From positions 1 through 49,614 of the forward strand of contig DAOSUP010000012.1 of the NCBI GenBank assembly GCA_035378845.1: 49,614 nt of DNA, read 5' to 3'. The position numbers and the translations under genes are program-made. The stretch comes from JAKOUL01 sp035378845 (lineage in GTDB: Bacteria > Dictyoglomota > Dictyoglomia > Dictyoglomales > Dictyoglomaceae). The notes under the pieces were generated by a model. That model saw only the letters and a list, made by a program, of their open reading frames with translations. It ran no database searches and was not told the origin of the DNA. Shown one piece after another: positions 32,483-40,852 of the stretch (its first letter is position 1; the number at the start of each line of letters is the position of its first letter).

Positions 32483-35400
32483 ATGGAAGATGTAAAGAAG
32501 AAATTTAAGAATCCTGAAAAAGAATTTAGGGCAGCTCCTTTTTGGTCATGGAATGATAAGCTTTCTTCAGAAGAGCTTATTTCTCAAGCAAAAGCATTTA
32601 AAGAGCAAGGAATTTTTGGTTTCTTTATGCATTCTCGTGTGGGTCTTGAGACTGAATATATGGGAGAGGAATGGCTAAAGTGCGTAGAAGATGTGGTTAA
32701 AGCTGCTTCTCAGGAAGGTATGGATCCATGGCTTTATGATGAGGATAGATGGCCTTCAGGATTTGCAGGAGGCAAAGTAGCTGAGAAAATTGGAGATGAG
32801 GGAAGGGTAAAAGTTCTGGTACTCTCCATTTTAAGGGATAAGGTAGAGATTAAAGGAGATGAGCTTGCATGCTATATTGCTAATCTAAATGGAGATAGAA
32901 TTAGCGATGTGGAAAGGGTTAAAGAGGTAAAAGAGATTTTAGTACCTGAAGGTAAAGTGGCACTTATTTTAAGAAGAGTGATAGGACCAAAGAGTGATTG
33001 GTATAACGGAGATAGCTATTCTGATAATCTAAATCCTAAAAGTGTAAAAGCCTTTTTAGAGGCAACCCATGATGTTTATTTTGAAAGATTAAAAGATAGT
33101 TTTGGAAAAGTAGTAAAGGGCATATTTACTGATGAACCTAATATTTTCCCTTTCTTATGGAATGAAGGACCTTCAGGGGATTATATATTGCCTTGGACTG
33201 ATATTTTCCCAGCATACTTTAAAGACAAAAGAGGTTATGATTTTTTTGATGTAGCACCTTTTGTATTCTTCCATGGAGAAAAATCTATAAAAGCAAGATA
33301 TGATTTTTGGAGGACGATCTCAGAGCTTTATGTGGAGAGTTATACAAAACAGATAAGTGAATGGTGTAAAGAACATAATCTGCTATTTACTGGGCATTAT
33401 TTAGAAGAGGATAATTTTCCTCATACAATTCTTTGTTCAGGAAGTGTTATGCCCCACTATGAATATATGGATATACCTGGTGTGGATATCCTTACAGAAA
33501 GTAGATATGAGTTTCTTACAGTTAAACAGGCATCAAGTGTAGCAAATCAGCTTGGTAAAAAACGAGTGATATCAGAGACCTATGGTTGTACAGGCTGGGA
33601 GTTTACCTTTGAGGGACAGAAACATGTGGGTGATTGGCAATATGCTCTTGGGGTTAATTTGAGATGTCAGCATCTTTTCCTCTATAGTTTAAGAGGATGT
33701 AGGAAGAGAGATTATCCTCCTTTCTTCAATTATAATTCTGCATGGAAGTATCAAAAGATTGTAGAAGATTATTTTGCAAGGCTTTCTTATATCCTTACCT
33801 TAGGAAAGCCTGTAAGGGATATATTACTTCTGCATCCTATTGAAAGCAGTTGGTGTGAATTTAATGGAAAAGATAAGAGTATTCCACAAGAGAGAGGAGA
33901 AGAATTTCAACGTATAGTAAAGGCATTTTTGGGAAGACATTATGATTTTGATCTGGGAGATGAAAGCATAATAGAAAGATATGGGAAAGTAGATACAGAG
34001 AGAAAAGAATTTGTTGTAGGGGAAGCAAGGTATAAACTTGTTATACTTCCTCCTATGCTTACCATCAGGAAGTCTACTCTTTCTCTTCTTATGGAATTTT
34101 TGGAAAATGGTGGGAAGATTATTATTCTTGGACCTACCCTTGAATACGTAGATGAAGAAGAAAATAAAGATTTAATTGAAAAACTTTTGGATCATGAAAA
34201 TACTATAAGCTTAACAGGAAGTAGAGCATTGATGGAATCTATAGAGGAGGTAATTCCCAGAAGAATTGCTATTAAAGATATTGCAGGGCAAGAGACAGAA
34301 CAATTTCTATATATGGAAAGGGAGTATGATGGTAAAAAGATTTTTTTCATTGTGAATAATGATAGAGAAAGAGAATATGAGGTAAATATTTATCTTTTAG
34401 GAGAAGGAAGGATTGAGGAATGGGATCTTCTATCAGGAGAAGTAAGGAACCAATTTTCTCTTGCCACAGAGGAATACCAACATCTTAGGACAAAATTTGG
34501 TCCTTCGGAATCTAAGCTCTTTGTAATGTATCCCAATGAGATGGGGAGTATAGAAAGACCAAAGAGATCAAAAGTAGCATTATATCTACATCCTACCTTT
34601 GAATTTAAGAGGGAAAGTCCCAATGTGCTTGTTCTTGATAAATGTCAGTATAGATTTATGGATGAAGATTGGTCTAATACTTCTCCTATATGGATTGCTC
34701 AGAGGAATATAAGGGAAAAGTTAGGTATGATTAATATTGATCTAAATAATGGGGTGCAGAGATGGAAATGGGTAAATATACCTCATCCAAAGGATAATAC
34801 AAAGGTAGAGCTTCATTTAAGTTTTGTAGTAAGTGATATGCCAGAGAAAGAAGTATATCTTGTCACAGAAAATATAAAAGACTTTTCTAAAATAATCCTT
34901 AATGGAAAGGAGATCCCTATAGAGGAAAAAGGATGGTTTATAGATAGAGCTTTTAAGAAGATACTTCTTGATAATCTTATCTTAGGTGAAAATGAGCTTT
35001 TGTTTGAGTGTCATTATAAAAATGCTACAGAACTTGAGGATATGTTTATCATTGGAGATTTTGGAGTAAGTATGGAGAGAGAAATTACCAAGGAGAAAAA
35101 TAAGCTTTACTTAGGGGACTGGTGTCTGCAAGGCTATCCTTATTATGGAGGAAGTATAACCTATTCTCAGAAGATAGAGATTGGGAAGCCAAAATCTGAG
35201 AGAATCTTTTTAAGTTTAGAGGATTACTCAGCGGCTTTTATAAGAGTTTTAGTTAATGGAAAAGAGGCAGGCTTTATTCCATGGAAGTATTATAAGTTAG
35301 ATATTACTGACTTTTTAAAAGATGGAGAAAATGTCATAGAGCTTGAGTTAGTAGGAAGCCTAAGAAATATGTTTGGACCTCTTCATCATAGGGAGAGAAG

Positions 35401-35515
35401 GATTCCTTTTGTAAGTGCAAATTCTTTTAGACCTAATGAATATGAGTATACTGATGATTATGTAATATATCCTTATGGGATTTTTTCTCCTGTAAAGCTG
35501 GAGGTGATAGGTTAA
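32483..35515 (+). CDS. Large glycoside hydrolase, GH106-like (putative alpha-L-rhamnosidase)
   Basis: The 1010-residue protein starts with FRAAPFWSWNDKLSSEELI, then GFFMHSRVGLETEYMGEEW and WLYDEDRWPSGFAGGKVAE. These are the marks of the GH106-type family. Internal blocks FTDEPNIFPF and FTGHYLEEDN hold candidate acid residues. The C-terminal third looks like beta-sandwich domains (galactose-binding type). No signal peptide is present, so it acts in the cytoplasm on imported oligosaccharides. It is coupled (3 bases) to the lpxB-like gene. Substrate is inferred from family only. Confidence 0.75.
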   Translation: MEDVKKKFKNPEKEFRAAPFWSWNDKLSSEELISQAKAFKEQGIFGFFMHSRVGLETEYMGEEWLKCVEDVVKAASQEGMDPWLYDEDRWPSGFAGGKVAEKIGDEGRVKVLVLSILRDKVEIKGDELACYIANLNGDRISDVERVKEVKEILVPEGKVALILRRVIGPKSDWYNGDSYSDNLNPKSVKAFLEATHDVYFERLKDSFGKVVKGIFTDEPNIFPFLWNEGPSGDYILPWTDIFPAYFKDKRGYDFFDVAPFVFFHGEKSIKARYDFWRTISELYVESYTKQISEWCKEHNLLFTGHYLEEDNFPHTILCSGSVMPHYEYMDIPGVDILTESRYEFLTVKQASSVANQLGKKRVISETYGCTGWEFTFEGQKHVGDWQYALGVNLRCQHLFLYSLRGCRKRDYPPFFNYNSAWKYQKIVEDYFARLSYILTLGKPVRDILLLHPIESSWCEFNGKDKSIPQERGEEFQRIVKAFLGRHYDFDLGDESIIERYGKVDTERKEFVVGEARYKLVILPPMLTIRKSTLSLLMEFLENGGKIIILGPTLEYVDEEENKDLIEKLLDHENTISLTGSRALMESIEEVIPRRIAIKDIAGQETEQFLYMEREYDGKKIFFIVNNDREREYEVNIYLLGEGRIEEWDLLSGEVRNQFSLATEEYQHLRTKFGPSESKLFVMYPNEMGSIERPKRSKVALYLHPTFEFKRESPNVLVLDKCQYRFMDEDWSNTSPIWIAQRNIREKLGMINIDLNNGVQRWKWVNIPHPKDNTKVELHLSFVVSDMPEKEVYLVTENIKDFSKIILNGKEIPIEEKGWFIDRAFKKILLDNLILGENELLFECHYKNATELEDMFIIGDFGVSMEREITKEKNKLYLGDWCLQGYPYYGGSITYSQKIEIGKPKSERIFLSLEDYSAAFIRVLVNGKEAGFIPWKYYKLDITDFLKDGENVIELELVGSLRNMFGPLHHRERRIPFVSANSFRPNEYEYTDDYVIYPYGIFSPVKLEVIG

Positions 35516-36261
35516 ATTTCTTTTCTATCTTCCCAAGATCTATAGTATCCACATAGCCAATTAAGAGTTAAATATCTTTCTATGATTACACCTGTTAGAA
35601 AGATGTAGTCTTCTTTATTTATTTTTGGAAAAGGTTCTCCATTTACAGGAAAATCATTCTCTATAATCTCTAGAATGGCACCTTCTTTATAGGCTTTTTC
35701 TGCAATTATTCTTATAGCTTCTTTATAAGACTGCTCTTTCCCTAATTTGTACTCTTCCTCTTCCATCTTTTTAAGTTTCCATCGGAAATACCAAAGCTCT
35801 GCCTTTTCTCTTTCTTTTGTAATCTCTTTATATGGACGAAGTTTTGCTCGCCCTTTAAATTCATCTATGGATCTAATGGTATTAGTAAATTCTAAGACAT
35901 CATTAAGACGAAATCCTCTCTCATAAGGAGGAAGGCTCTCTATGAAGGAAAGGGACCATAAGAGTACACCAAGAGATTCTAAATAACTGAAAGAAAGGAG
36001 AGCTTCTTCTTCATCCCATGTACCCATCTCCTTGTTTAATAGATTCTTTTCTTTTTCAGTGAAGTATGGAAGCAGATTTTCTTCTTCTACTAAGTCTTTT
36101 ACTTCACTAAAGAATCCATTTTCAATATGTAATATCTCTTTGTCGGGAGAAGATAAATATATAGCTTCGGCTTGTGCTCTTGTAAGAAGTACAGCAAGAC
36201 AAAGGGTACGATAGATTACAGTTTTCTCATCGGGTGGATTTAATAAAATTTCCTCTTCCAT
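35512..36261 (-). CDS. DUF4272-like protein
   Basis: The 249-residue protein has TVIYRTLCLAVLLTRAQAEA near the start and a WDEEEALLSFSYLESLGVLLWSL region. This resembles DUF4272 proteins (a conserved Arg helix, then WALG-like segment). No catalytic site is visible and function is unknown. The stop overlaps the convergent glycosidase stop by 4 bases. A 36-residue membrane peptide gene lies 3 bases upstream, likely in the same transcript. The family assignment is tentative. Confidence 0.6.
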   Translation of the reverse strand: MEEEILLNPPDEKTVIYRTLCLAVLLTRAQAEAIYLSSPDKEILHIENGFFSEVKDLVEEENLLPYFTEKEKNLLNKEMGTWDEEEALLSFSYLESLGVLLWSLSFIESLPPYERGFRLNDVLEFTNTIRSIDEFKGRAKLRPYKEITKEREKAELWYFRWKLKKMEEEEYKLGKEQSYKEAIRIIAEKAYKEGAILEIIENDFPVNGEPFPKINKEDYIFLTGVIIERYLTLNWLCGYYRSWEDRKEI

Positions 36262-36264
36262 AAT

Positions 36265-36375
36265 TTACCATTTATAAGTAAAGAAGAAGATTGCGGCATA
36301 AAGAAAAATTACAAAACTCATTATTAAGCTTATGAGTCCTAAAATATCTGCATATTTATTTTTAATAGTTTTCAT
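36265..36375 (-). CDS. 36-residue single-pass membrane peptide
   Basis: The minus strand encodes MKTIKNKYADILGLISLIMS, then FVIFLYAAIFFFTYKW and stop. It has one hydrophobic helix (about residues 11-33) with a basic N-terminus. AAAGGAGA lies seven bases before the ATG, a good ribosome site. It lies 3 bases before the DUF4272-like gene, so the two may act together. No family is recognised. Confidence 0.65.
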   Translation of the reverse strand: MKTIKNKYADILGLISLIMSFVIFLYAAIFFFTYKW

Positions 36376-36470
36376 AACAAATCTCCTTTTATATTTTTAC
36401 TGTTTATATTATAATAATTACAATAATACCGCAATGAATTTTTTAAAGGGGAAAAAGAGGGGGAAAGGAT

Positions 36471-37580
36471 ATGTTTTATACATTAGAGCTTCCTAAAAAG
36501 ATCCTCTATGGTAGAGGAAGTATAAATACCTTAGGTTCCGAACTTAAAAATATAGGTTCTAAATTTATTTTTTTAACAGGAGAAGCATCTTTAAAAAGAA
36601 GTGGATATTTAGATAAGATTATGGAAGATCTTGAAAAACATGAGATTAATGTAGTCTTGATTACAGGCATTCCTTCAGAGCCTACTTCGGATATTATTTA
36701 TCAGATATGTCATAAGATAGTGGGAGATAATTTTGATGGGGTAATTGGTGTTGGAGATGGGAGTGTCATGGATACTGCAAAGGTCATTGCTATTGGTTTG
36801 AAAGCTAAAAAGGATATGAGGGAACTTCGTGGAATAGAGATAGAAGATGCATTACCTATTGTAGCTTCTCCTACTACTGCGGGTACTGGAAGCGAAACTA
36901 CACGTTTTGCTGTAATTACTGATAAGGAAAACAAAAATAAATTTTTGCTCATGGGAAAGGCACTGGTTCCTACATTATCCATCATAGATCCAGAGCTTAC
37001 TTTTAGTATGTCTTCACTGGTTACTGCTTATACAGGTATAGATGCTTTTTCCCATGCTTTAGAGTCTTATCTTTCACGGGGTTCTAATGTAACTATAGAT
37101 ATCTTTTCCAAGTCTGCTATTGAAGAGATATATAGAACTTTACCTGAAGCAGTTTTAGAAAACTCAGAAGATGCAAAAGAGAGGATGGCATATGCTGCTT
37201 TTAGGGCTGGTATTGCTATAGATAATGCTAAGACTAATCTTATTCATGCTATGTCCTGTCCTTTAGAAGATATATATTCTATACCTCATGGTATTGCAAA
37301 TGGTATTCTCTTACCTGCATACTTAAGATTCAATGCCCCATTTATTCCCACAGAAAAATATAAATTTCTTAAGGATATATTTGGAGGAAATCCTTCTGAG
37401 AAAGTGGAAGAATTTTTAGAAATGGTGAATCTTCCCTTAAAAATTTCTCAAGCTACATCAGAAGATGTAGATGTAGATCTTCTTGTAAGGAGGACTATGG
37501 AAGCTAAGTGCAATTTGGAAAATAATTTAAGACCTGTTACTGAAGAGGATGTATATAACCTTTTCAAAGAAGTACTATAG
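36471..37580 (+). CDS. Iron-containing alcohol dehydrogenase
   Basis: The 369-residue protein belongs to the type III (Fe-dependent) alcohol dehydrogenases. NAD-binding motif VGDGSVMDTAK and PTTAGTGSETTRFAVI are present. The four metal ligands are visible: D and H in TGIDAFSHALE, then H in NLIHAMSCPLED and H in SIPHGIANG, the last two 14 residues apart as in FucO. Substrate is not predictable: alcohol, aldehyde, or butanol-type, and lactaldehyde reduction (FucO-like) is possible given fucI 9 kb away. The kinase-like gene follows after 3 bases. Confidence 0.92.
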   Translation: MFYTLELPKKILYGRGSINTLGSELKNIGSKFIFLTGEASLKRSGYLDKIMEDLEKHEINVVLITGIPSEPTSDIIYQICHKIVGDNFDGVIGVGDGSVMDTAKVIAIGLKAKKDMRELRGIEIEDALPIVASPTTAGTGSETTRFAVITDKENKNKFLLMGKALVPTLSIIDPELTFSMSSLVTAYTGIDAFSHALESYLSRGSNVTIDIFSKSAIEEIYRTLPEAVLENSEDAKERMAYAAFRAGIAIDNAKTNLIHAMSCPLEDIYSIPHGIANGILLPAYLRFNAPFIPTEKYKFLKDIFGGNPSEKVEEFLEMVNLPLKISQATSEDVDVDLLVRRTMEAKCNLENNLRPVTEEDVYNLFKEVL

Positions 37581-37583
37581 GTT

Positions 37584-38501
37584 ATGGGAAAAATAAAGCT
37601 CATTACCATGTCCCGAGATTTTGGGACTGATATAGATGATCTAATAAGGAAGCTTTCTCAGGAGATAAAGGGAGAGGTTTTGGATAGAGAAAAATTATAT
37701 GCAGAGCTTGAAAAATTAGGGATTTCAAGAGAAAAGATAGAAAGAAATGGTGAGTTAAGTAAAGAAGAGAAAGAAGAATTTATAGATCTTTATAAAGAAG
37801 GTATAAGAAAGGTCGTAGGAAATTATTTGGAAAAGGGTATGGTCTTTCTTTTGGGAAGAGGAGGTCAGTTTCTCTATCAAGGAGAAGATTTTGTCTTTCA
37901 TATAAATGTTATAGCACCTTTAAATTATAGGGTGAAATATCTTTGTGAAAAATATCCTCTTTCCCAAGAAAAAGCTCTGGAACTTATAAAAGAAAAGGAT
38001 CTTCAGCGGGAAATTTACTATTATTCCTTCTTCTTTTCTGATTGGAAAGATCCTTATCTTTATCATCTTGTCATTGATAAATCTTTCTTCTCTGATAGGG
38101 AGATAGAAGAGCTTATATGGAAAGTTTTGGAAAAAGAAGAAGTCCCTGTGCCAGCTTTGGAACAGCTTTCTTTTCCTACAAAACCTACTTTTGCTAATGA
38201 GAGTGAGGAAGAATTTGCTAAAATTCTGAGTTTTTATCAGATAAAATGGGAATATGAACCGAGGGCATTTCCTCTGGAGTGGGATAGTGAGGGACAAGTG
38301 TTAGAATCTTTTAGCCCTGATTTTTACCTTCCAGATTTTGATCTTTATATTGAGCTTACCCTTCAAAAACCTAAGTTAATAAGTGAAAAGTTAAGAAAGA
38401 TCAGAAAATTAGAAGAACTATATCCTGATATAAAGATAAAACTTTTTTATGGTAAAGAATATAAAAAACTTTTGGCTAAGTATGGAATAAGAATAGGATA
38501 A
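37584..38501 (+). CDS. Cytidylate-kinase-like protein with a C-terminal nuclease-like domain
   Basis: The 305-residue protein has two parts. Residues 1-190 resemble the cytidylate kinase-like family (TMSRDFGTDIDDLIRKLS, DREKLYAELEKLG, and VFLLGRGGQFLY, then VIAPLNYRVKYLCEKY). The P-loop is atypical. Residues 200-305 start FANESEEEFAKILSFYQIKW and contain FSPDFYLPDFDLYIELTLQK. This is a PD...E pattern like small PD-(D/E)XK nucleases, but without the usual ExK lysine directly. It lies 6 bases before hpt and 3 after an alcohol dehydrogenase. Function is unknown; nucleotide metabolism is plausible from hpt linkage. Confidence 0.65.
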   Translation: MGKIKLITMSRDFGTDIDDLIRKLSQEIKGEVLDREKLYAELEKLGISREKIERNGELSKEEKEEFIDLYKEGIRKVVGNYLEKGMVFLLGRGGQFLYQGEDFVFHINVIAPLNYRVKYLCEKYPLSQEKALELIKEKDLQREIYYYSFFFSDWKDPYLYHLVIDKSFFSDREIEELIWKVLEKEEVPVPALEQLSFPTKPTFANESEEEFAKILSFYQIKWEYEPRAFPLEWDSEGQVLESFSPDFYLPDFDLYIELTLQKPKLISEKLRKIRKLEELYPDIKIKLFYGKEYKKLLAKYGIRIG

Positions 38502-38507
38502 AGGAGA

Positions 38508-39032
38508 ATGGGAGAAAAGATAGGCAAAATTTTATTTACAAAAGAAGAGATTGAAAGAAGGATAAGGGAGCTTGGAGAAGAGATAAGTAGAGATTATGCA
38601 GGGAAGGAGCCTATTTTAGTATGTGTACTAAAAGGGGCAGTATATTTTGCAGTAGATCTTACAAGAAGTCTTACCATACCTTTTATATTGGATTTTATCT
38701 CCATACTAAGTTATGGATCCTCTCAAGAAGATCAGGGAGTTGTGAGGATTTTAAAAGACTTGGATGTGAATATATATGGTAGTGATGTGCTTATTATAGA
38801 AGATATTGTAGATACCGGACTTACCCTTTCTTATCTCTTAAGGAATTTTCAAGCACGAAGACCTAACTCATTGAAAATTTGTACTCTTATTGACTGTCCA
38901 GGAAGAAGAATTATAGAAGTAAATATAGCATATAAGGGATTTGAGATCCCTGATTCTTATGTAGTAGGATATGGACTTGATTATAAAGAAAAATACAGAA
39001 ATTTACCTTATATTGCAGTTCTTGACGATTAA
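38508..39032 (+). CDS. hpt: Hypoxanthine phosphoribosyltransferase
   Basis: The 174-residue protein has the PRPP-binding loop in VLIIEDIVDTGLTLSYLL. It also has PILVCVLKGAVYFAVDLTR near residue 40 and the C-terminal DSYVVGYGLDYKEKYRNLPY. It salvages hypoxanthine (and guanine) to IMP/GMP. Spacing and length are typical. GGAGA precedes the ATG. The stop overlaps the convergent padR-like gene by 4 bases. Confidence 0.95.
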   Translation: MGEKIGKILFTKEEIERRIRELGEEISRDYAGKEPILVCVLKGAVYFAVDLTRSLTIPFILDFISILSYGSSQEDQGVVRILKDLDVNIYGSDVLIIEDIVDTGLTLSYLLRNFQARRPNSLKICTLIDCPGRRIIEVNIAYKGFEIPDSYVVGYGLDYKEKYRNLPYIAVLDD

Positions 39033-39397
39033 AAATCATCTTTTATAGCACATTCTAAGAATTTATCAATATATCCTTTCATTTCCTCTACATAATTTAG
39101 TATCTCTTCTCTCAGTCTTTCTCCATCTTCAGTAAGACGATATATCTTCTTTGCAGGACCGCTATCGTCCGTATCCCATCTGGATATTACTATTCCCTCG
39201 TTCTCTAAATCCCTTAATATCCTATAACCTCTTCCCATGCCCCCAATTCCAGGCGGAATAAGACCAGGAAATATATCAGAAAGAGTTGAAATAAGTTCAT
39301 ATCCATGAAGTTCTCTCCCTTCTAAGGAGGTCACTATCCATGCTCTAAGCCAAAAAGTTGGTGAAAGTCCTGTTCCTTTTGCTCCATATCTTTTCAT
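39029..39397 (-). CDS. PadR-family transcriptional regulator
   Basis: The 122-residue protein has the winged-helix PadR domain: RELHGYELISTLSDIFPGL, PGIGGMGRGYRILRDLENEGIV, KKIYRLTEDGERLREEI. A short C-terminal helix could serve for dimer formation. PadR repressors usually control their own gene and a neighbour. A perfect 6-base inverted repeat with 5-base spacer lies just upstream. The divergent M48 protease gene is a candidate target. The effector is unknown. Confidence 0.9.
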   Translation of the reverse strand: MKRYGAKGTGLSPTFWLRAWIVTSLEGRELHGYELISTLSDIFPGLIPPGIGGMGRGYRILRDLENEGIVISRWDTDDSGPAKKIYRLTEDGERLREEILNYVEEMKGYIDKFLECAIKDDF

Positions 39398-39434
39398 TTT
39401 AAATCCCTCCGTGTCTATATTCTAAATTTATATA

Positions 39435-39451
39435 TATAGTAAGTCACTATA
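39435..39451. promoter_or_regulatory. Palindrome, candidate PadR operator
   Basis: TATAGT (39435-39440), five bases, ACTATA (39446-39451) is a perfect inverted repeat 38 bases upstream of the padR ATG. It lies in the shared upstream region with the M48 protease gene. The AT-rich setting makes the match somewhat likely by chance. Confidence 0.4.
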
Positions 39452-39616
39452 AGGATATTTTATATATATAACAATTTTCTATAAAAGTCAAGTAGAAAAA
39501 CGCTTTTTTTATGAGAGGTCTTTATCCTTAATTTTAATATTTTACTATCTATCTTTCAAAGTATAATATGAAGTTATATTATAATTATAATAAAGAATTT
39601 GGCTGAGGAGGAAACT

Positions 39617-40852
39617 ATGTTTATCTGGATTTTTATAGGACTTCTCCTTTTAAAAGAGATTGTAGATATTTATTTAGATTGGAGAAATGTAAAACATTCT
39701 ACCAAATTTAAAGATATACCTGAAGAGTTTAGGGATGTTATCTCTCAAGAGACCTTAGAGAAATCTCAGAATTATTTGAAAGATACTACAAGATTAGGTT
39801 TTTATGCTGAAATTGTGGATATTTTATTTACTCTTTTCCTTATTTTTATAGGTTATCCTACTTTTGAGAGATTTGTAGGATCTTTTACTAATTCCTTTAT
39901 ACTTCAGGGGCTTTTGTTTTTTGGGATTGTGGGCGCCTTAGGTATGATTATCTCTCTTCCTTTTAGTATATACTCAAATTTTGTTATTGAAGGAAAATAT
40001 GGTTTCAATACTATGACTCCTAAGGTTTTTCTTATGGATATGATTAAATCTATTCTTATATCTGTTATCTTAGGAGTTCCCATTCTCTCTCTTCGTCTCT
40101 TTGTAATCAAGAATGATCCAAATTTTTGGTGGAAGTTTGCTTTGGTGGCAATTGTTTTTGAACTTTTTGTAAGTTTTATTCATCCTCTCCTTATAGCGCC
40201 TCTATTTAATAAATTTACTCCCTTAGAGGATGAGGATCTAAAAGAGAAGATTATTGATCTGGGTAAGAAGGTGGGTTTTGATATAAAAAATGTATTTGTA
40301 ATGGATGCTTCTAAGAGGACAAAAAAACAGAATGCCTATCTTACAGGATTTGGAAGGTCAAGAAGAGTAGTTTTATATGATACGATACTTTCTTATCCTC
40401 AAGATGAAATATTAGCAGTTTTTGCTCATGAACTGGGACATTATAAAAAGAGACATATTCCTCTTATGTTACTTCTTTCTACTGTCTTTTATGTGGTTTA
40501 CATCTACATAACCTTTATCTTTTACAAGTTAGCTCCTTTTTCTCAGTATTTTAATATTCAAAAAGAATATACAATTCTAATTTATGCCTTTTTACTCTCA
40601 TCTTCCATCTTTTACTTTATTTCACCCATAGTTAATGCCTTATCCAGGAAGATGGAGTATGATGCCGATAGATTCTCTGCAGATCTTCTTGGGAAGTCTA
40701 ATCCTCTTATAAATGCTTTAAAGAGGCTTGAAAAGGAAAATTTAGGGAATTTATATCCTGATCCTCTATATAGAACTTGGTATTACTCTCATCCTGCACC
40801 AACCGAAAGAATCTATGCCCTACTTGATCTAAAAAAGGGAGAAGAAGCATGA
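39617..40852 (+). CDS. CAAX-type M48 zinc metalloprotease (Ste24-like)
   Basis: The 411-residue membrane protein has about six membrane helices. The zinc motif HELGH is in VFAHELGHYKKRH, and the third ligand Glu is in KMEYDADRFSADLLG. The overall layout matches Ste24/CAAX prenyl protease 1, with an N-terminal Peptidase_M48_N region. In bacteria such proteins act in membrane protein quality control. The ATG at 39617 has GGAGGAAACT before it; a TTG at 39599 is less likely. The gene overlaps nadE by 4 bases. Confidence 0.92.
   Translation: MFIWIFIGLLLLKEIVDIYLDWRNVKHSTKFKDIPEEFRDVISQETLEKSQNYLKDTTRLGFYAEIVDILFTLFLIFIGYPTFERFVGSFTNSFILQGLLFFGIVGALGMIISLPFSIYSNFVIEGKYGFNTMTPKVFLMDMIKSILISVILGVPILSLRLFVIKNDPNFWWKFALVAIVFELFVSFIHPLLIAPLFNKFTPLEDEDLKEKIIDLGKKVGFDIKNVFVMDASKRTKKQNAYLTGFGRSRRVVLYDTILSYPQDEILAVFAHELGHYKKRHIPLMLLLSTVFYVVYIYITFIFYKLAPFSQYFNIQKEYTILIYAFLLSSSIFYFISPIVNALSRKMEYDADRFSADLLGKSNPLINALKRLEKENLGNLYPDPLYRTWYYSHPAPTERIYALLDLKKGEEA

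Noticed and set aside
39398..39616. AT-rich repeats (TATATA runs) as a mobile-element scar
   Set aside because: No terminal inverted repeats, target duplication or transposase fragment; composition agrees with other intergenic DNA.
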